Part shown: one piece after another, positions 37,163 to 46,299 of the stretch
Layout: every line of letters starts with the position of its first letter
Position numbering within the stretch: position 1 is the first letter of the stretch
Source of the DNA: Mucilaginibacter polytrichastri
GTDB lineage: Bacteria; Bacteroidota; Bacteroidia; Sphingobacteriales; Sphingobacteriaceae
Direction of reading: 5' to 3'
Length of the DNA stretch: 64,000 bases
NCBI RefSeq assembly: GCF_001911425.1
Contig: NZ_MPPL01000001.1
Span: 2,403,435 to 2,467,434 of the forward strand
Position numbers and translations under genes: made by a program
Notes under the pieces: model-generated
Database searches by the model: none
What the model saw: the letters and a program-made list of their open reading frames with translations, nothing else
Told to the model about the DNA's origin: nothing

Positions 37163-37242
37163 AAGTTGTCGTATTAATTCGAGTGAATTGTTGAATTTGG
37201 TGGAAAGCCTTAGCACCAAATTCATAATACCTTAATTAAATT

Positions 37243-37884
37243 TCACCCCGCTTTAATTATCCCGCACAGAAGATCGGTCAGTCTTTTCCCATCCCGATAA
37301 GACTTCAAGATCAGAACTGGCACTTGCGCTGCATGTTCCGTCAGCATCGCTTCAAATTGTGGTGCTTCGTCCCGCTCGAACGTCCAGATATAATGCAAAA
37401 ATTTCAGGTCCAACCGCTCCTGACAATCCAATGCCATTTCGGGACGCGTTTTTCCATGAAAATATAGCCAGCGCCTGAATACGCCCCAAAGTGAGAGGTA
37501 TCGGGATGGTCGCCGCCATATCACTAAATCGGCTCTCGGCAATCGGAGGGGCAACGTACCGGGGCTATTGCCATCCATAATCCATCGCGGCTCTGCCACC
37601 GCATATTTGATTCGCTGAACTATTTCTTCCCTTGGCCGAAGATGCCAGCCAGGAAGCCAAAAAATATCTCTATCCATAGAAATGTAGGTCATGCCAAGTT
37701 GGATAGCCAAAGATCGGGCAAGCGTACTCTTCCCGGAGCCGGCATTTCCAAAAACAAGGACGCGATTGGCATTTTTCAGGATATTCGCTGCCTGATCTAT
37801 ATCGGCATATCTACAATATTTCAACTCATTGAAATTCATACAAAGGCTCTTTTGCGACTTTATGTTATTGTTTGGGTCCTTCAA
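37243..37884 (-). CDS. P-loop kinase-like protein (FlaR / adenylate-kinase type)
   Basis: A 213-residue P-loop NTPase. Walker A is GNAGSGKST near residue 46, followed by SMDRDIFWLPGW and the RWIMDGNSPGT segment typical of proteins annotated as DNA topology modulation protein FlaR. The name reflects the family label only; the real substrate is unknown. Residues 1-16 are not conserved-looking, so the true start may be the Met at residue 16. Confidence 0.75.
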   Translation of the reverse strand: MKDPNNNIKSQKSLCMNFNELKYCRYADIDQAANILKNANRVLVFGNAGSGKSTLARSLAIQLGMTYISMDRDIFWLPGWHLRPREEIVQRIKYAVAEPRWIMDGNSPGTLPLRLPRADLVIWRRPSRYLSLWGVFRRWLYFHGKTRPEMALDCQERLDLKFLHYIWTFERDEAPQFEAMLTEHAAQVPVLILKSYRDGKRLTDLLCGIIKAG

Positions 37885-37936
37885 TAATGATCGTGCGCCC
37901 TTTTCTGTGTGCAGTAGCAGCTATTAGAATAGCGCT

Positions 37937-38686
37937 CTAATTCTTATGTTCTACCGGTAAAGTCGGGATAACGATATGATATTGAACAGCTTTTTTATCA
38001 AGTTCGCTTATGCTGGCAATCGGGTTTACACGATTATTAATAAGTACCTTGGTTAAATTGTCAAGTGCATGCCCGGCTCCATAAATATCCGCATCCTGCG
38101 TATTCAAGATCTTTGCTTTATTGCTTTCCATTTCCGAAACCCAATTGTCGATAATCTTCTGCACAGTGACCTGATCTGCTGCAATTAAATCAGGATATTG
38201 CTGATAGGATTCAAAAGCTTTTTTGGAATACCAGGAATAAAAATATTTACCATCAAAGTTCGAACTTGCGTTGGTAGCCTTTATATCATTTAAAGAATCA
38301 TAAAGTTTGCTTTCCTGTAAGACAAATATTTCTTTTTTATCATTTGAAAAATAAAACACAATGAGGCCAAAAACAGGCAATGGCTTGGAATGTGTTAATT
38401 CTTTATGTGAAGCACCTACCCAAACAGGTGGTTTTCTCTTAATATAGACTAAATAATATTTACCTATTCTTTCTTCATCCGCAATTCCGTAGTGCTCATT
38501 TTTTACAATATTACCAGCCATTTTTTGTGTGATGAACAAAGAATCTTCTGTCTTTTTAATTTCGGCGATCCTCTTGTTGGAACCAGTGGTAAAATAATCT
38601 ACATTTTTAATTGTAGATATTTTGTTTTGTGCAGTACAATTGTTTACACCAAATACAGTCAATAATAAGAACCATTGATTTTTCAT
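37937..38686 (-). CDS. Hypothetical exported protein
   Basis: A 249-residue protein with an N-terminal signal-like segment (NQWFLLLTVFGVNNCTAQ). The rest is charged and contains no motif I recognise. It lies 52 bp upstream of the FlaR-like gene on the same strand and may share its transcript. Confidence 0.55.
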   Translation of the reverse strand: MKNQWFLLLTVFGVNNCTAQNKISTIKNVDYFTTGSNKRIAEIKKTEDSLFITQKMAGNIVKNEHYGIADEERIGKYYLVYIKRKPPVWVGASHKELTHSKPLPVFGLIVFYFSNDKKEIFVLQESKLYDSLNDIKATNASSNFDGKYFYSWYSKKAFESYQQYPDLIAADQVTVQKIIDNWVSEMESNKAKILNTQDADIYGAGHALDNLTKVLINNRVNPIASISELDKKAVQYHIVIPTLPVEHKN

Positions 38687-39029
38687 CTCTTAATTATTAA
38701 TATTTTTATCTGCCATCTTTGCATAACAGTATAAGCTAAATTACCAATGTGTTTACAAGGAAATGTTAATTTCGTGTGCTGATTTCATTTTTTCTTTTAG
38801 TTCCTAAATGGATGACAAATTATCGAGGTTTCTTAGAGTCAAGGCGGAATGAGTCGGGAGCACGAATTAAAGTCAAACAACAGATGCATTTGAAAATGCG
38901 TTTAAAAACCAATGTATTAAGTCCGTTGCCGTTGCTTCCTTGCCTAATCAACGCTGATTAATTCCAAACTTATTAACGCCGCTGGGTTTAATCCCACAGA
39001 TTCATAATGTTTCCGTGCTATAAACCCGT
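38687..39029. other. Intergenic, no gene seen
   Basis: 343 bp between two minus-strand genes. A 61-codon plus-strand frame (38776-38961) has no family and looks like chance. A minus-strand promoter for the exported protein should be here, but none was identified. Confidence 0.35.
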
Positions 39030-41840
39030 TTACGAAACTCTATCGGACGTTTCCTTTACAGGGTAAACCATATCTTCAGGCTTAAAATAACTTTCAATTA
39101 TATCTACCTTATGTTTAATGTCAAACTGATCTTCCTCATCTTTAAATTTATTGGCAATCATCATCAAATTAACTTTTGATGTTTCAATCTGGAAATGTTC
39201 AATCCTATTCGTCTCCAAGTATAGCTGCTTAACCCTTGCATCTTTAACCAAGACATTTACTAAAGTGCAGTTTTTGAATTTAAGATATACTTTATTGCCT
39301 TTATTGCCGAAGATTTCCAAATGCTCAATTCGGCAGTTTTCGAACGTAAGGAATATAGCGCCTCTGTTTTCATCAAATTTTAAGGAATTGATTATACAAC
39401 TCTCAAACACAATGTCTCCGTTAATTTGATTCATATGTGTGTAGGCAAAATCACAAAGAAGATATTTTACGCTTACAAACGCACTGTTGTCTTTTCTTAC
39501 ATCGTAAAGTTTTGTTTGTATAAATGTGACTTTTTTCAAATAGGTTTGATCAAAATTGCAGTCCTTTAAGTTTACACGCCGAAATTCAGCATCAATGATG
39601 CGTGCACCTTTATAAAAACGTTTAGCAAGCCCGACCATCTTGTGATTAACTCTTTTAACTATACTCAACAGCCAGGTAAAACGTTTAAAGAAAAAGGTTA
39701 AGCCAGTGTAACTTTCCTGATTTAACTGAACAAACAATATGCACAAAAATATGTCCAGATTAATCTTATACTGATCAATATGTAATTCTGATTGATTAGG
39801 TGGGACACTCAAAATAAATTCATTACTAATTAGGTCACGGAGTGCTGAAACAAATGTGATCCTATCTTTTTCCTTGATGGCAGCCGTTTTTCTTAAGAGA
39901 AGTTCAATAACAACCGGATGCAATGGAACTGTTGCAGCAGGTTTTAATTCGCCAAAAATTTCTGGTAATGATTTTAGTTCATCAACGGCGGTAATTGTGC
40001 GGCTTATACAAGAAAACAGCTTCTCCGAAATGAAGTAGTAAAGTATGTTGTTATCCCGAAACCGCCAAACGCCATTCGTTTGCTCGAAAAAATAGCAGTT
40101 CAATAATACCCGATCAATTTTCTTCGATTTAAAGTCTTCTGAGTAAGGTATCAAAACATTAAATATTTCTTTTACCGCATCCGCTGTTTTATTTTCCGGG
40201 ATGCCCATTAGTTCAATGTTATCGTCTAAGAAATTGTCAGCATCGACGTTACTACCTGCAAATTTGGGGGAGTGCGATGCAATATTCAAAGCTATCTCCT
40301 TTAAGAAATCAAGGTAATAGCTTACAATTTGTTGTAAGGCCTTAGCACCAACGCTAGTTTCCATACTGAACTTACCACGAACAGTATCACCAACAAACTT
40401 TGCGTAAAGATCATAGATGTTTTCAATGGAATTAATGTCTTTGCCTTGATTGTAATAATATTGATTTACAATGTATAGAAATAGTGGATTATGACAGCCA
40501 TAAATAAAGTGTTTGTGCGTGTTCCTAATATCTTCCATCCGAAGAACGTTTTGATCACCATCACGTGTTCTTAACCTAGAGTAATTTTCCATCCATTTCT
40601 CAATCTCTGAGTTCCCGAACTCGACCAGATTAATCATTTTTATCTCGGCGCAATTTAATGCGGTTCTAAGCAATAGAGTTAAATAACCATATTGCTCTTT
40701 AAAATCATCCGACATTAACGTCCTGTAATTCACTATAAGATACCCACCCCGTTCACTTACTAAACTTACAAGATCTTCGAATAGTTCCAAACCCTGATCC
40801 CCTTCCAAGGATTGCAATTCATCAAAAGCATCGATCAGCACATAAAGATTTGATTGATTGTGCATGCGCTTAATAAGCGATTGTTTTAAATCATGGTACT
40901 TGTTATGTTCGTTGCGAAAGGTATTGGCGGCTATAAATAATGTATTATGACCATTCCTAATGAGACGCTTTTGGAGGCATTTGGTTAAAAGAGTCTTACC
41001 CGATCCATAGGGTCCGGTAAGCAATAGCACAGATTGTTCTTTTAGTATTTTCGCGCACCTTTCGAAAAAGTTAACCTGGTTTTGTTGAGCACTAAAATCT
41101 TCAAATTTATTTACAATGTCCCGATAGGAAGGTTGTATTAAAATATCTTCAACATCATAATGATGTCCATAAAAAACATCGAAATGTGCCTTTTTCCAGG
41201 TTTCGTTCCTTAATGACAATTCAGTTTGTTCAAGATCAAACGCACGATTCCAGGAGGGGTTTTGCAGATGCCATTCCCTGTTGTCCAATCTTAATGCGGA
41301 ATGTTCTGAAAAAACAGTTTCCATGCCCACAAAGTACCCGCCTTCAGCAGATAGCCGGCTTCGCGTTTCGCAAATAATTCCTATGACTTGTCCCGATTGT
41401 AGGCAAAGAACTGGTGAGCCGCTATTTCCTTTGGAAACCTGGCCGTTTTTCATTTTTAGTTTGAAAACACCCTCCTTATTGCTGCTAGCACCTTCCAGTG
41501 TCAATATTAGGTTTTCTCCGTATAAATTTTCTGCAGAATAGCCGTAAGCAAGTAAATCATCATTGAGATTGATGTCGGTGCCTAAAAAAACACATTGTAT
41601 CGGGTCGCTATCTAAAATTTTGATAATTGCATAATCAAAATCGGAATATTTGATCTCAAATCCGGAATAACTTTTTTCAATTTCCGGATAATGTATAATA
41701 CAACCGCTTGCACCCTTAACGACGTGTCCGGCGGTAAGGACTTCTGTTTTGCTAATAAAGAAGCCAGACCCTAAAAGATTGCCTTGGGCGCTTAAGATTT
41801 TTACACAACTTTTTTCAAGCAGGGCCTTGAACTTTTCCAT
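39030..41840 (-). CDS. Trypsin-like protease fused to STAND NTPase with beta-helix tail (conflict-system effector/sensor)
   Basis: A 936-residue protein in three parts. Residues 1-190 are a trypsin-like serine protease with the triad H39 (TAGHVV), D69 (DFDYAII) and S140 (KGNSGSP). Residues 225-620 form a STAND/NACHT-like NTPase: Walker A GPYGSGKT at 276-283 and Walker B LYVLIDAFDEL at 332-342. The C-terminal 200 residues are pentapeptide-like repeats (for example LKDCNFDQTYLKKVTF) that would form a beta-helix for ligand or target recognition. This matches prokaryotic conflict systems where protease activity is released by NTPase assembly. The upstream partner is a Trypco1-type protein, 3 bp away. 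Confidence 0.87.
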   Translation of the reverse strand: MEKFKALLEKSCVKILSAQGNLLGSGFFISKTEVLTAGHVVKGASGCIIHYPEIEKSYSGFEIKYSDFDYAIIKILDSDPIQCVFLGTDINLNDDLLAYGYSAENLYGENLILTLEGASSNKEGVFKLKMKNGQVSKGNSGSPVLCLQSGQVIGIICETRSRLSAEGGYFVGMETVFSEHSALRLDNREWHLQNPSWNRAFDLEQTELSLRNETWKKAHFDVFYGHHYDVEDILIQPSYRDIVNKFEDFSAQQNQVNFFERCAKILKEQSVLLLTGPYGSGKTLLTKCLQKRLIRNGHNTLFIAANTFRNEHNKYHDLKQSLIKRMHNQSNLYVLIDAFDELQSLEGDQGLELFEDLVSLVSERGGYLIVNYRTLMSDDFKEQYGYLTLLLRTALNCAEIKMINLVEFGNSEIEKWMENYSRLRTRDGDQNVLRMEDIRNTHKHFIYGCHNPLFLYIVNQYYYNQGKDINSIENIYDLYAKFVGDTVRGKFSMETSVGAKALQQIVSYYLDFLKEIALNIASHSPKFAGSNVDADNFLDDNIELMGIPENKTADAVKEIFNVLIPYSEDFKSKKIDRVLLNCYFFEQTNGVWRFRDNNILYYFISEKLFSCISRTITAVDELKSLPEIFGELKPAATVPLHPVVIELLLRKTAAIKEKDRITFVSALRDLISNEFILSVPPNQSELHIDQYKINLDIFLCILFVQLNQESYTGLTFFFKRFTWLLSIVKRVNHKMVGLAKRFYKGARIIDAEFRRVNLKDCNFDQTYLKKVTFIQTKLYDVRKDNSAFVSVKYLLCDFAYTHMNQINGDIVFESCIINSLKFDENRGAIFLTFENCRIEHLEIFGNKGNKVYLKFKNCTLVNVLVKDARVKQLYLETNRIEHFQIETSKVNLMMIANKFKDEEDQFDIKHKVDIIESYFKPEDMVYPVKETSDRVS

Positions 41841-41843
41841 ATT

Positions 41844-42158
41844 CTAAACGTTCGGTTCTTTTTCCCATTCCAGTGTAATTTTAATATTTCCTTTGCCAGA
41901 ACCTTTGACAATAAGGCTCGTTAGTTTTCCACTTTCAACGCTAAGTTCAATTCCGAATTCCAATGATGCTTTAGTTGGGCTAACTGATTTAAGCATTTCT
42001 AAAAGAGAACTGCTTAATAATTGTATTTGCTGTTTAACTTGTTGAAAATCGAAGATTTCATCAAGCGCTGATACACTTTCGCGGCCTGAAGTTGCCGTCA
42101 CTTCAAACAAACATTCTGTGTTGTCATCAAGGCGGACCTTAATAATATTACTTTCCAT
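41844..42158 (-). CDS. Trypco1-type (trypsin-co-occurring) small protein
   Basis: A 104-residue protein. The C-terminal half reads LEFGIELSVESGKLTS then GNIKITLEWE, the beta-rich pattern I associate with the Trypco1 / CU044_2847 family, which occurs beside trypsin-STAND genes. It lies 3 bp before the protease-NTPase gene on the same strand. The family name is from memory and not checked. It may control the protease or act as a substrate or adaptor. Confidence 0.7.
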   Translation of the reverse strand: MESNIIKVRLDDNTECLFEVTATSGRESVSALDEIFDFQQVKQQIQLLSSSLLEMLKSVSPTKASLEFGIELSVESGKLTSLIVKGSGKGNIKITLEWEKEPNV

Positions 42159-42729
42159 TGTGATAAGATTAGATTTTGATTAATGGCGTAATTTAAGAAC
42201 TTTCAAAGAATTACACTCAAAATCTCTATCAATAAATTGTTCAAAAAATAGTTTACATATTTTCAATATTGAAGCAGCCATTTACATTCTATGTTTATGT
42301 AAAAATTTTATTTGTATAATAATTGTACAGTTTAGATGAATACAAATTTTTTAGGTAAGATTGGACATTCCTGCATCCATTGTTACCTCGTTCCGGATTA
42401 TCGAGCGGTTAGTTCACCGACACTTTGACCATATCAATGATTCTTAACTGAAAATTTAAACTTCAACTGCACAAATCGGTGCTCTAAATCCTACAGAATT
42501 GCTTGGTCAGGTGTTACGGAATATCCAATTTTAAATAAGTATAAAGGCATTTTTCTGAGCGTTGAAAGCGCATTATAATTTTACAAATTATTTAAAAATC
42601 AATGGTTTATTGAAATGCAAGATCCCGAACCTTTTAATAAACATCGATCAATAAATTAGAAAACTAAAAAATTAAATAAATTTAAAAAAAGATGAAAATT
42701 AGCTATATTTGACTTAACAATTAGAGTAA
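42159..42729. other. A/T-rich spacer, no gene seen
   Basis: This stretch contains the promoter region of the Trypco1 gene and about 500 bp of A/T-rich sequence without protein-like frames. Its content suggests the junction of an integrated element. It leads to the tRNA-tail repeats. Confidence 0.4.
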
Positions 42730-42737
42730 ACTTGCTA

Positions 42738-42831
42738 AATGCGTCATTCGTAGAGTAAGGAACTTTTTAAAATGTAAAATACTGATAATGAATACATAAG
42801 AGCGCAGGTTCGAATCCCTAGCTCTCCGCCA
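42738..42831 (+). repeat. Degenerate repeat unit A ending in a tRNA-Ser-like 3' tail
   Basis: The unit begins TGCGTCATTCGTAGAGTA and ends in GGTTCGAATCCC-TAG-CTCTCCGCCA, the T-arm and acceptor end of a serine tRNA. No matching 5' acceptor or anticodon region lies upstream, so this is only the 3' end. Such isolated tRNA ends mark integrase attachment sites. Confidence 0.65.
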
Positions 42832-42850
42832 TAAGGCAAAACGATAGAAA

Positions 42851-42944
42851 CTGCGTCATTCGTAGCGTAGTTTCGAAAAAATAGCCAAAAACAGCGTCAG
42901 TAAAGCGTAGAGCGCATAGGTTCTGAACCCTAACTCTCCGCTGA
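42851..42944 (+). repeat. Degenerate repeat unit B
   Basis: A direct copy of unit A's start (TGCGTCATTCGTAGCGTA) and of its tail, now GGTTCTGAACCCTAACTCTCCGCTGA. The tail has changed bases in the T-loop and the CCA region. It aligns over about 92 bp with unit C at 63.24 kb, and both are followed about 20 bp later by a terminator. Confidence 0.65.
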
Positions 42945-42964
42945 AAACATTAAAAAAGTGATTT

Positions 42965-42998
42965 AAGCCCTTTAATTGAAAATTTAAAGGGCTTTTTC
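42965..42998 (+). terminator. Terminator after repeat B
   Basis: AAGCCCTTTAA and TTAAAGGGCTT form an 11-bp stem followed by TTTTTCTT. No protein gene ends here. It is placed as a tRNA gene terminator would be relative to the tail of unit B. Confidence 0.8.
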
Positions 42999-43042
42999 TT
43001 TGCCATTACCTACCAAAACTCTCATACAATCGCAAAACTCTA

Positions 43043-43066
43043 TTGCGTCATTCGTTGCGTCATTCA
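43043..43066 (+). repeat. Partial repeat of the TGCGTCATTC element
   Basis: ATTGCGTCATTCGTTGCGTCATTC contains two tandem copies of the 10-mer that opens repeat units A and B. Clustered short direct repeats near a tRNA tail resemble integrase arm-type sites, but no integrase gene remains here. Confidence 0.45.
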
Positions 43067-43201
43067 AAAATTCACCAAGAAAATAAAAAAGACGCAATGA
43101 AATACTTATAACAAACTGTAATACAGCATATTTATGGCGTGTACATATTGTAGTACAGCAAGCACAAACATACTTTTGTTTAACTTTTTTATTAATGTAT
43201 T

Positions 43202-43662
43202 ATGTTGGAAAAGAGCTTTGGATTATTAACGACCGGAGAAAAGTTTCCGCAGCTTAGCAATGACCAGATCATAGTTTCCGGAATCCTTGAAGGGGAAATA
43301 GTAGCAAATATTCACTACCGCAGCAGTGTGTCGGCAGGTACAAATTTGCTATGGGAGATCAATGGCACAAAGGCGATATTGTGATCAGCGGAGGTTTGGG
43401 ACATTACCAGTTATCACCGGTTAAACTACAATATGCGCTATCCGGGCAACAATTGCAAGACCTGGACATTCCTGCTGAATTTCTAGCTAAAGAGATAGCT
43501 GATCCGGAACAGCCCGTGCGCGGTTTGTATTATGCTTATCAAGCAGTGCTAAATAATATTAAAAACAATACACAGTTTGCGCCTGATTTTGAGAAGGGCA
43601 AGCAGGTGCACAAACTACTGGACAGAATAACCCAAAGTGCTGCTGAAGGCAATCACCATTAA
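43202..43662 (+). pseudogene. Frameshifted, 5'-truncated Gfo/Idh/MocA oxidoreductase
   Basis: Two overlapping frames give one protein. The first ends with LLWEINGTKAIL and the second continues as GDIVISGGLGHYQLSPV, so one base is lost near 43370-43385. The combined sequence is the C-terminal half of an NAD(P)-dependent sugar-type dehydrogenase (LLTTGEKFP, GEIVANIHYR, GTKGDIVISGG). The N-terminal Rossmann half is missing. It follows directly on the repeat region, so truncation could be linked to integration. Confidence 0.75.
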
Positions 43663-43754
43663 CAACGCTATACGAATGTTAAGCCGATCAATAAACTATC
43701 TGTAGCTGTGTTTTGTGAAAAGGCCGATTGTAAAAAAGCTTTTTATCTTTGAAT

Positions 43755-44645
43755 ATGATTGATCAACATTCCATTGACATTTACGCGCCATCAATTCTTA
43801 GTCAGGATAATCATAAAGGCGGGCATTTTGTGGCAGTGCACCTGGAAGATTTTTCTGCCGAAAGTGTTGCAGCCACAGCGATTTACAGCCGCAAGGATTT
43901 TTATAAAATTTCGCTGATCAACGGCAACACTTCTTATTTCTACAGAGGGCAGGAATACGTGTTCAATGTGGATGACTGGGCGTTGGTATTTACCAACAGA
44001 GATGACCCATACCGGTGGGATGTACACGAAGGAGTCTGCAACGGCTACGCCTGTATGTTTACAGAGGACTTTTTACCGCTGCATACACATATCCGTCCAA
44101 CAGATTGGGCGGTTTTTAATGGAAACGCTCAATCTGTATTTAAGTTAGCAGAAGCGGACAAGGTTTTTTTCGAAAAGCTTTTTATAAAAATGATCAATGA
44201 GCAGGCAGCAAATTATGTCCATAAATATGACCTGTTGTTTCTATATGTGCTCGAATGTATCCACGGCGCGCTAAAACTCGAGCCGGAGGCGGAACGCCGC
44301 AGTCAAACAGCTGGTACCCGATTAACCGACCTGTTTAAAAACCTGCTTGCCAGTCAGTTCCCTTTAACTTATCCGAATCAGCAAATCACTTTGCGAACTC
44401 CACAAGATTATGCCGACCGGCTCTTTGTACACGTCAATTATTTAAACCGCGTATTAAAAGAAGTTACCGGCCGAACCACCACGCAGTTCATTAATGAACG
44501 TATAATGCAGGAAGCCCGGACATTACTGCTGCATTCTAACTGGTCGATCAGTCAAATCAGTAATAGCCTTGGTTTTGAAGAAGCTACACATTTTACAAGG
44601 GCATTCCGGTTACATACGGGTCAAACACCATCATCGCTCCGTTAA
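43755..44645 (+). CDS. AraC-family transcriptional regulator
   Basis: A 296-residue regulator with an N-terminal cupin-like sensor (YFYRGQEYVFNVDDWALVF) and a C-terminal double HTH (residues about 200-295; SISQISNSLGFEEATHF then LHTGQTPSSLR). I chose the ATG at 43755; a TTG two codons earlier is less likely. The SDR gene follows 93 bp downstream on the same strand, a pairing seen twice more in this window, so the SDR is a likely target. The inducer is unknown. Confidence 0.9.
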   Translation: MIDQHSIDIYAPSILSQDNHKGGHFVAVHLEDFSAESVAATAIYSRKDFYKISLINGNTSYFYRGQEYVFNVDDWALVFTNRDDPYRWDVHEGVCNGYACMFTEDFLPLHTHIRPTDWAVFNGNAQSVFKLAEADKVFFEKLFIKMINEQAANYVHKYDLLFLYVLECIHGALKLEPEAERRSQTAGTRLTDLFKNLLASQFPLTYPNQQITLRTPQDYADRLFVHVNYLNRVLKEVTGRTTTQFINERIMQEARTLLLHSNWSISQISNSLGFEEATHFTRAFRLHTGQTPSSLR

Positions 44646-44705
44646 TGGTTTGATTTGGGTCTGCATTGGTTTGAATAGGGTTCGAACGAGCTATGATTGA
44701 TGTGG

Positions 44706-44713
44706 TAGTTTTG
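44706..44713 (+). promoter_or_regulatory. Bacteroidota -7 box for the SDR gene
   Basis: TAGTTTTG matches TAnnTTTG and lies 26-33 bp before the ATG at 44739. A separate TTTG lies further upstream but at the wrong spacing. Confidence 0.45.
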
Positions 44714-44738
44714 TTACATATTATTAAACAGGCTACAC

Positions 44739-45566
44739 ATGAAAACATGGTTTATCACCGGTACATCAACCGGGTTGGGAAGAATATTAACAGAAAAATT
44801 ACTGGCGCAGGGCCATACCGTTGCCGCCACTGTGCGCAAACCCAATGCGCTGAATGACCTTAAAGCGCAATACGGCGACAGGATCTGGGTAGAAAAACTG
44901 GATGTTACCGATACTTTACAAATAAAAGAAGTTGTTAAAAAGGCATTTGCCGATTTAGGACAAATCGATGTGATTGTAAACAATGCCGGATATGCATTAT
45001 TTTGCGCTGCTGAAGAAGCAAGTGACGAACAAATTAAACAACAGATAGATACCAATATTACCGGCTCTGTACAGGTAATCAGGGCGGCGTTGCCTTACTT
45101 GCGTGCGCAGGGTAGCGGGCATGTACTACAATTATCATCCGCTGGCGGTCAAACAACTTATCCAAATTTCAGCTATTACCATCTAACAAAGTGGGCAATT
45201 GAAGGATATTGCGAAACGCTGGCCAAAGAAGTTGCACCTTTAAATATCGGCGTAACGATCATAGAACCAGGTGCACATAAAACATCTTTCGCCACTGCAA
45301 TGGTAACTGCCCCAATTATGGACGCATATGATAATACTCCTGCAGGCGATGTTCGCAGGGCTGTGGAAGCCGGCAGCTTCCCGATCAAAGGCGATGTAAA
45401 CAAAACGGTTCAGGAAATGATTAATTGTGTAAATATATCACCAGTACCTTTAAGACTTGCTTTGGGCGGAGATGCTTATCGGGATATGCGCGCAGCACTG
45501 GCAACACGCTTAGAGGCTTTGGACAATCAAAAAGATGTTGCAATGGCCAGCGAATTGAAGGACTAA
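44739..45566 (+). CDS. Short-chain dehydrogenase/reductase
   Basis: A 275-residue classical SDR. The cofactor motif is TGTSTGLG at residues 8-15, the NNAG motif near residue 85 and the catalytic Ser-Tyr-Lys are in LSSAGG and YYHLTKWAIEG. It is close to the family of fungal-like or bacterial SDRs annotated as oxidoreductases. It follows an AraC regulator on the same strand and has its own -7 box. The substrate is unknown. Confidence 0.9.
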   Translation: MKTWFITGTSTGLGRILTEKLLAQGHTVAATVRKPNALNDLKAQYGDRIWVEKLDVTDTLQIKEVVKKAFADLGQIDVIVNNAGYALFCAAEEASDEQIKQQIDTNITGSVQVIRAALPYLRAQGSGHVLQLSSAGGQTTYPNFSYYHLTKWAIEGYCETLAKEVAPLNIGVTIIEPGAHKTSFATAMVTAPIMDAYDNTPAGDVRRAVEAGSFPIKGDVNKTVQEMINCVNISPVPLRLALGGDAYRDMRAALATRLEALDNQKDVAMASELKD

Positions 45567-45825
45567 CCTAACTTTAAAAGAGACTGTATTAAGAATTTAC
45601 GCGCATCTTTTTAAAAGACTTGTTATGTTGTCTATTAATGTCTATTCCATTTGAAAATTGCGGTATCCATATGCTTCTACTTTTTTAGATTTATACATAT
45701 TTTTGAACATTGTGCTTTCATTGATTAGCGTTACCAATCAGTGAATTTTGTATTGTCAATGATCTATCAACAATCTTGATAATACAAAATTCCGTGTGAG
45801 ACTAAATACTGTGTTGAAAAAGAGG

Positions 45826-46191
45826 CTATTTCAATTGATCGATTATTTTGCTCAATAAAACATCTATATCAAAAGGTTTTGATAAAAAATCGTTGGGTGC
45901 TCCGATTTGATGAAGCGACTCCGCCAGGTCATGCGTTCCTGAGATTAGAATTATAGGTATACCATTAGTTCCCTCAAATTCTTTTAAGTCCTTACAAATC
46001 ACCCGTCCATCCATATTCGCTAACATCACATCCATAAGTACAAGGTCCGGATGGAACTGTTCAATGATGGAAAATATTTGCTCTCCCGAGTCCAGTGTCT
46101 GTACGTCATATCCGCTATCAATTAATAGAAAGGAAACAACATCTAAAATTTGCTGGTCATCATCCAGGATCAATATTCGTTTTGCCATCAA
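45826..46191 (-). CDS. Single-domain response regulator
   Basis: A 121-residue CheY-like receiver without an output domain. The acidic triad is in LDDDQQ, the phospho-acceptor Asp is in LMDVML (about residue 52), the Ser/Thr switch in ILISGT and the Lys in LSKPF. It is divergent from the GAF histidine kinase at 46.3 kb and may receive phosphate from it or from the other kinases here. A closely similar but broken receiver end lies at 47.57 kb. Confidence 0.9.
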   Translation of the reverse strand: MMAKRILILDDDQQILDVVSFLLIDSGYDVQTLDSGEQIFSIIEQFHPDLVLMDVMLANMDGRVICKDLKEFEGTNGIPIILISGTHDLAESLHQIGAPNDFLSKPFDIDVLLSKIIDQLK

Positions 46192-46299
46192 AATACTATA
46201 GTTCTATATCAAATGCTCTATTATAGTGCCAGCTACAATGCTTTATACCTTCGTATAACCGAATGATTTCTAATGCCGTATATTTGGACAGTCATAGCT

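Noticed and set aside
38776..38961. 61-codon plus-strand frame
   Set aside because: No motif, no homology seen and no promoter.
42802..42831. A complete tRNA-Ser gene
   Set aside because: Only the T-arm and acceptor 3' end are present; no matching 5' acceptor or anticodon arm lies upstream.
42159..43200. CRISPR array, because of repeated short elements
   Set aside because: Only a few diverged repeats with unequal spacing occur; they contain a tRNA-like tail rather than identical repeats with unique spacers.
43744..43751. TATCTTTG as a -7 box for the AraC gene
   Set aside because: It lies 4 bp before the chosen start, too close for normal transcription start spacing, unless the mRNA is leaderless.
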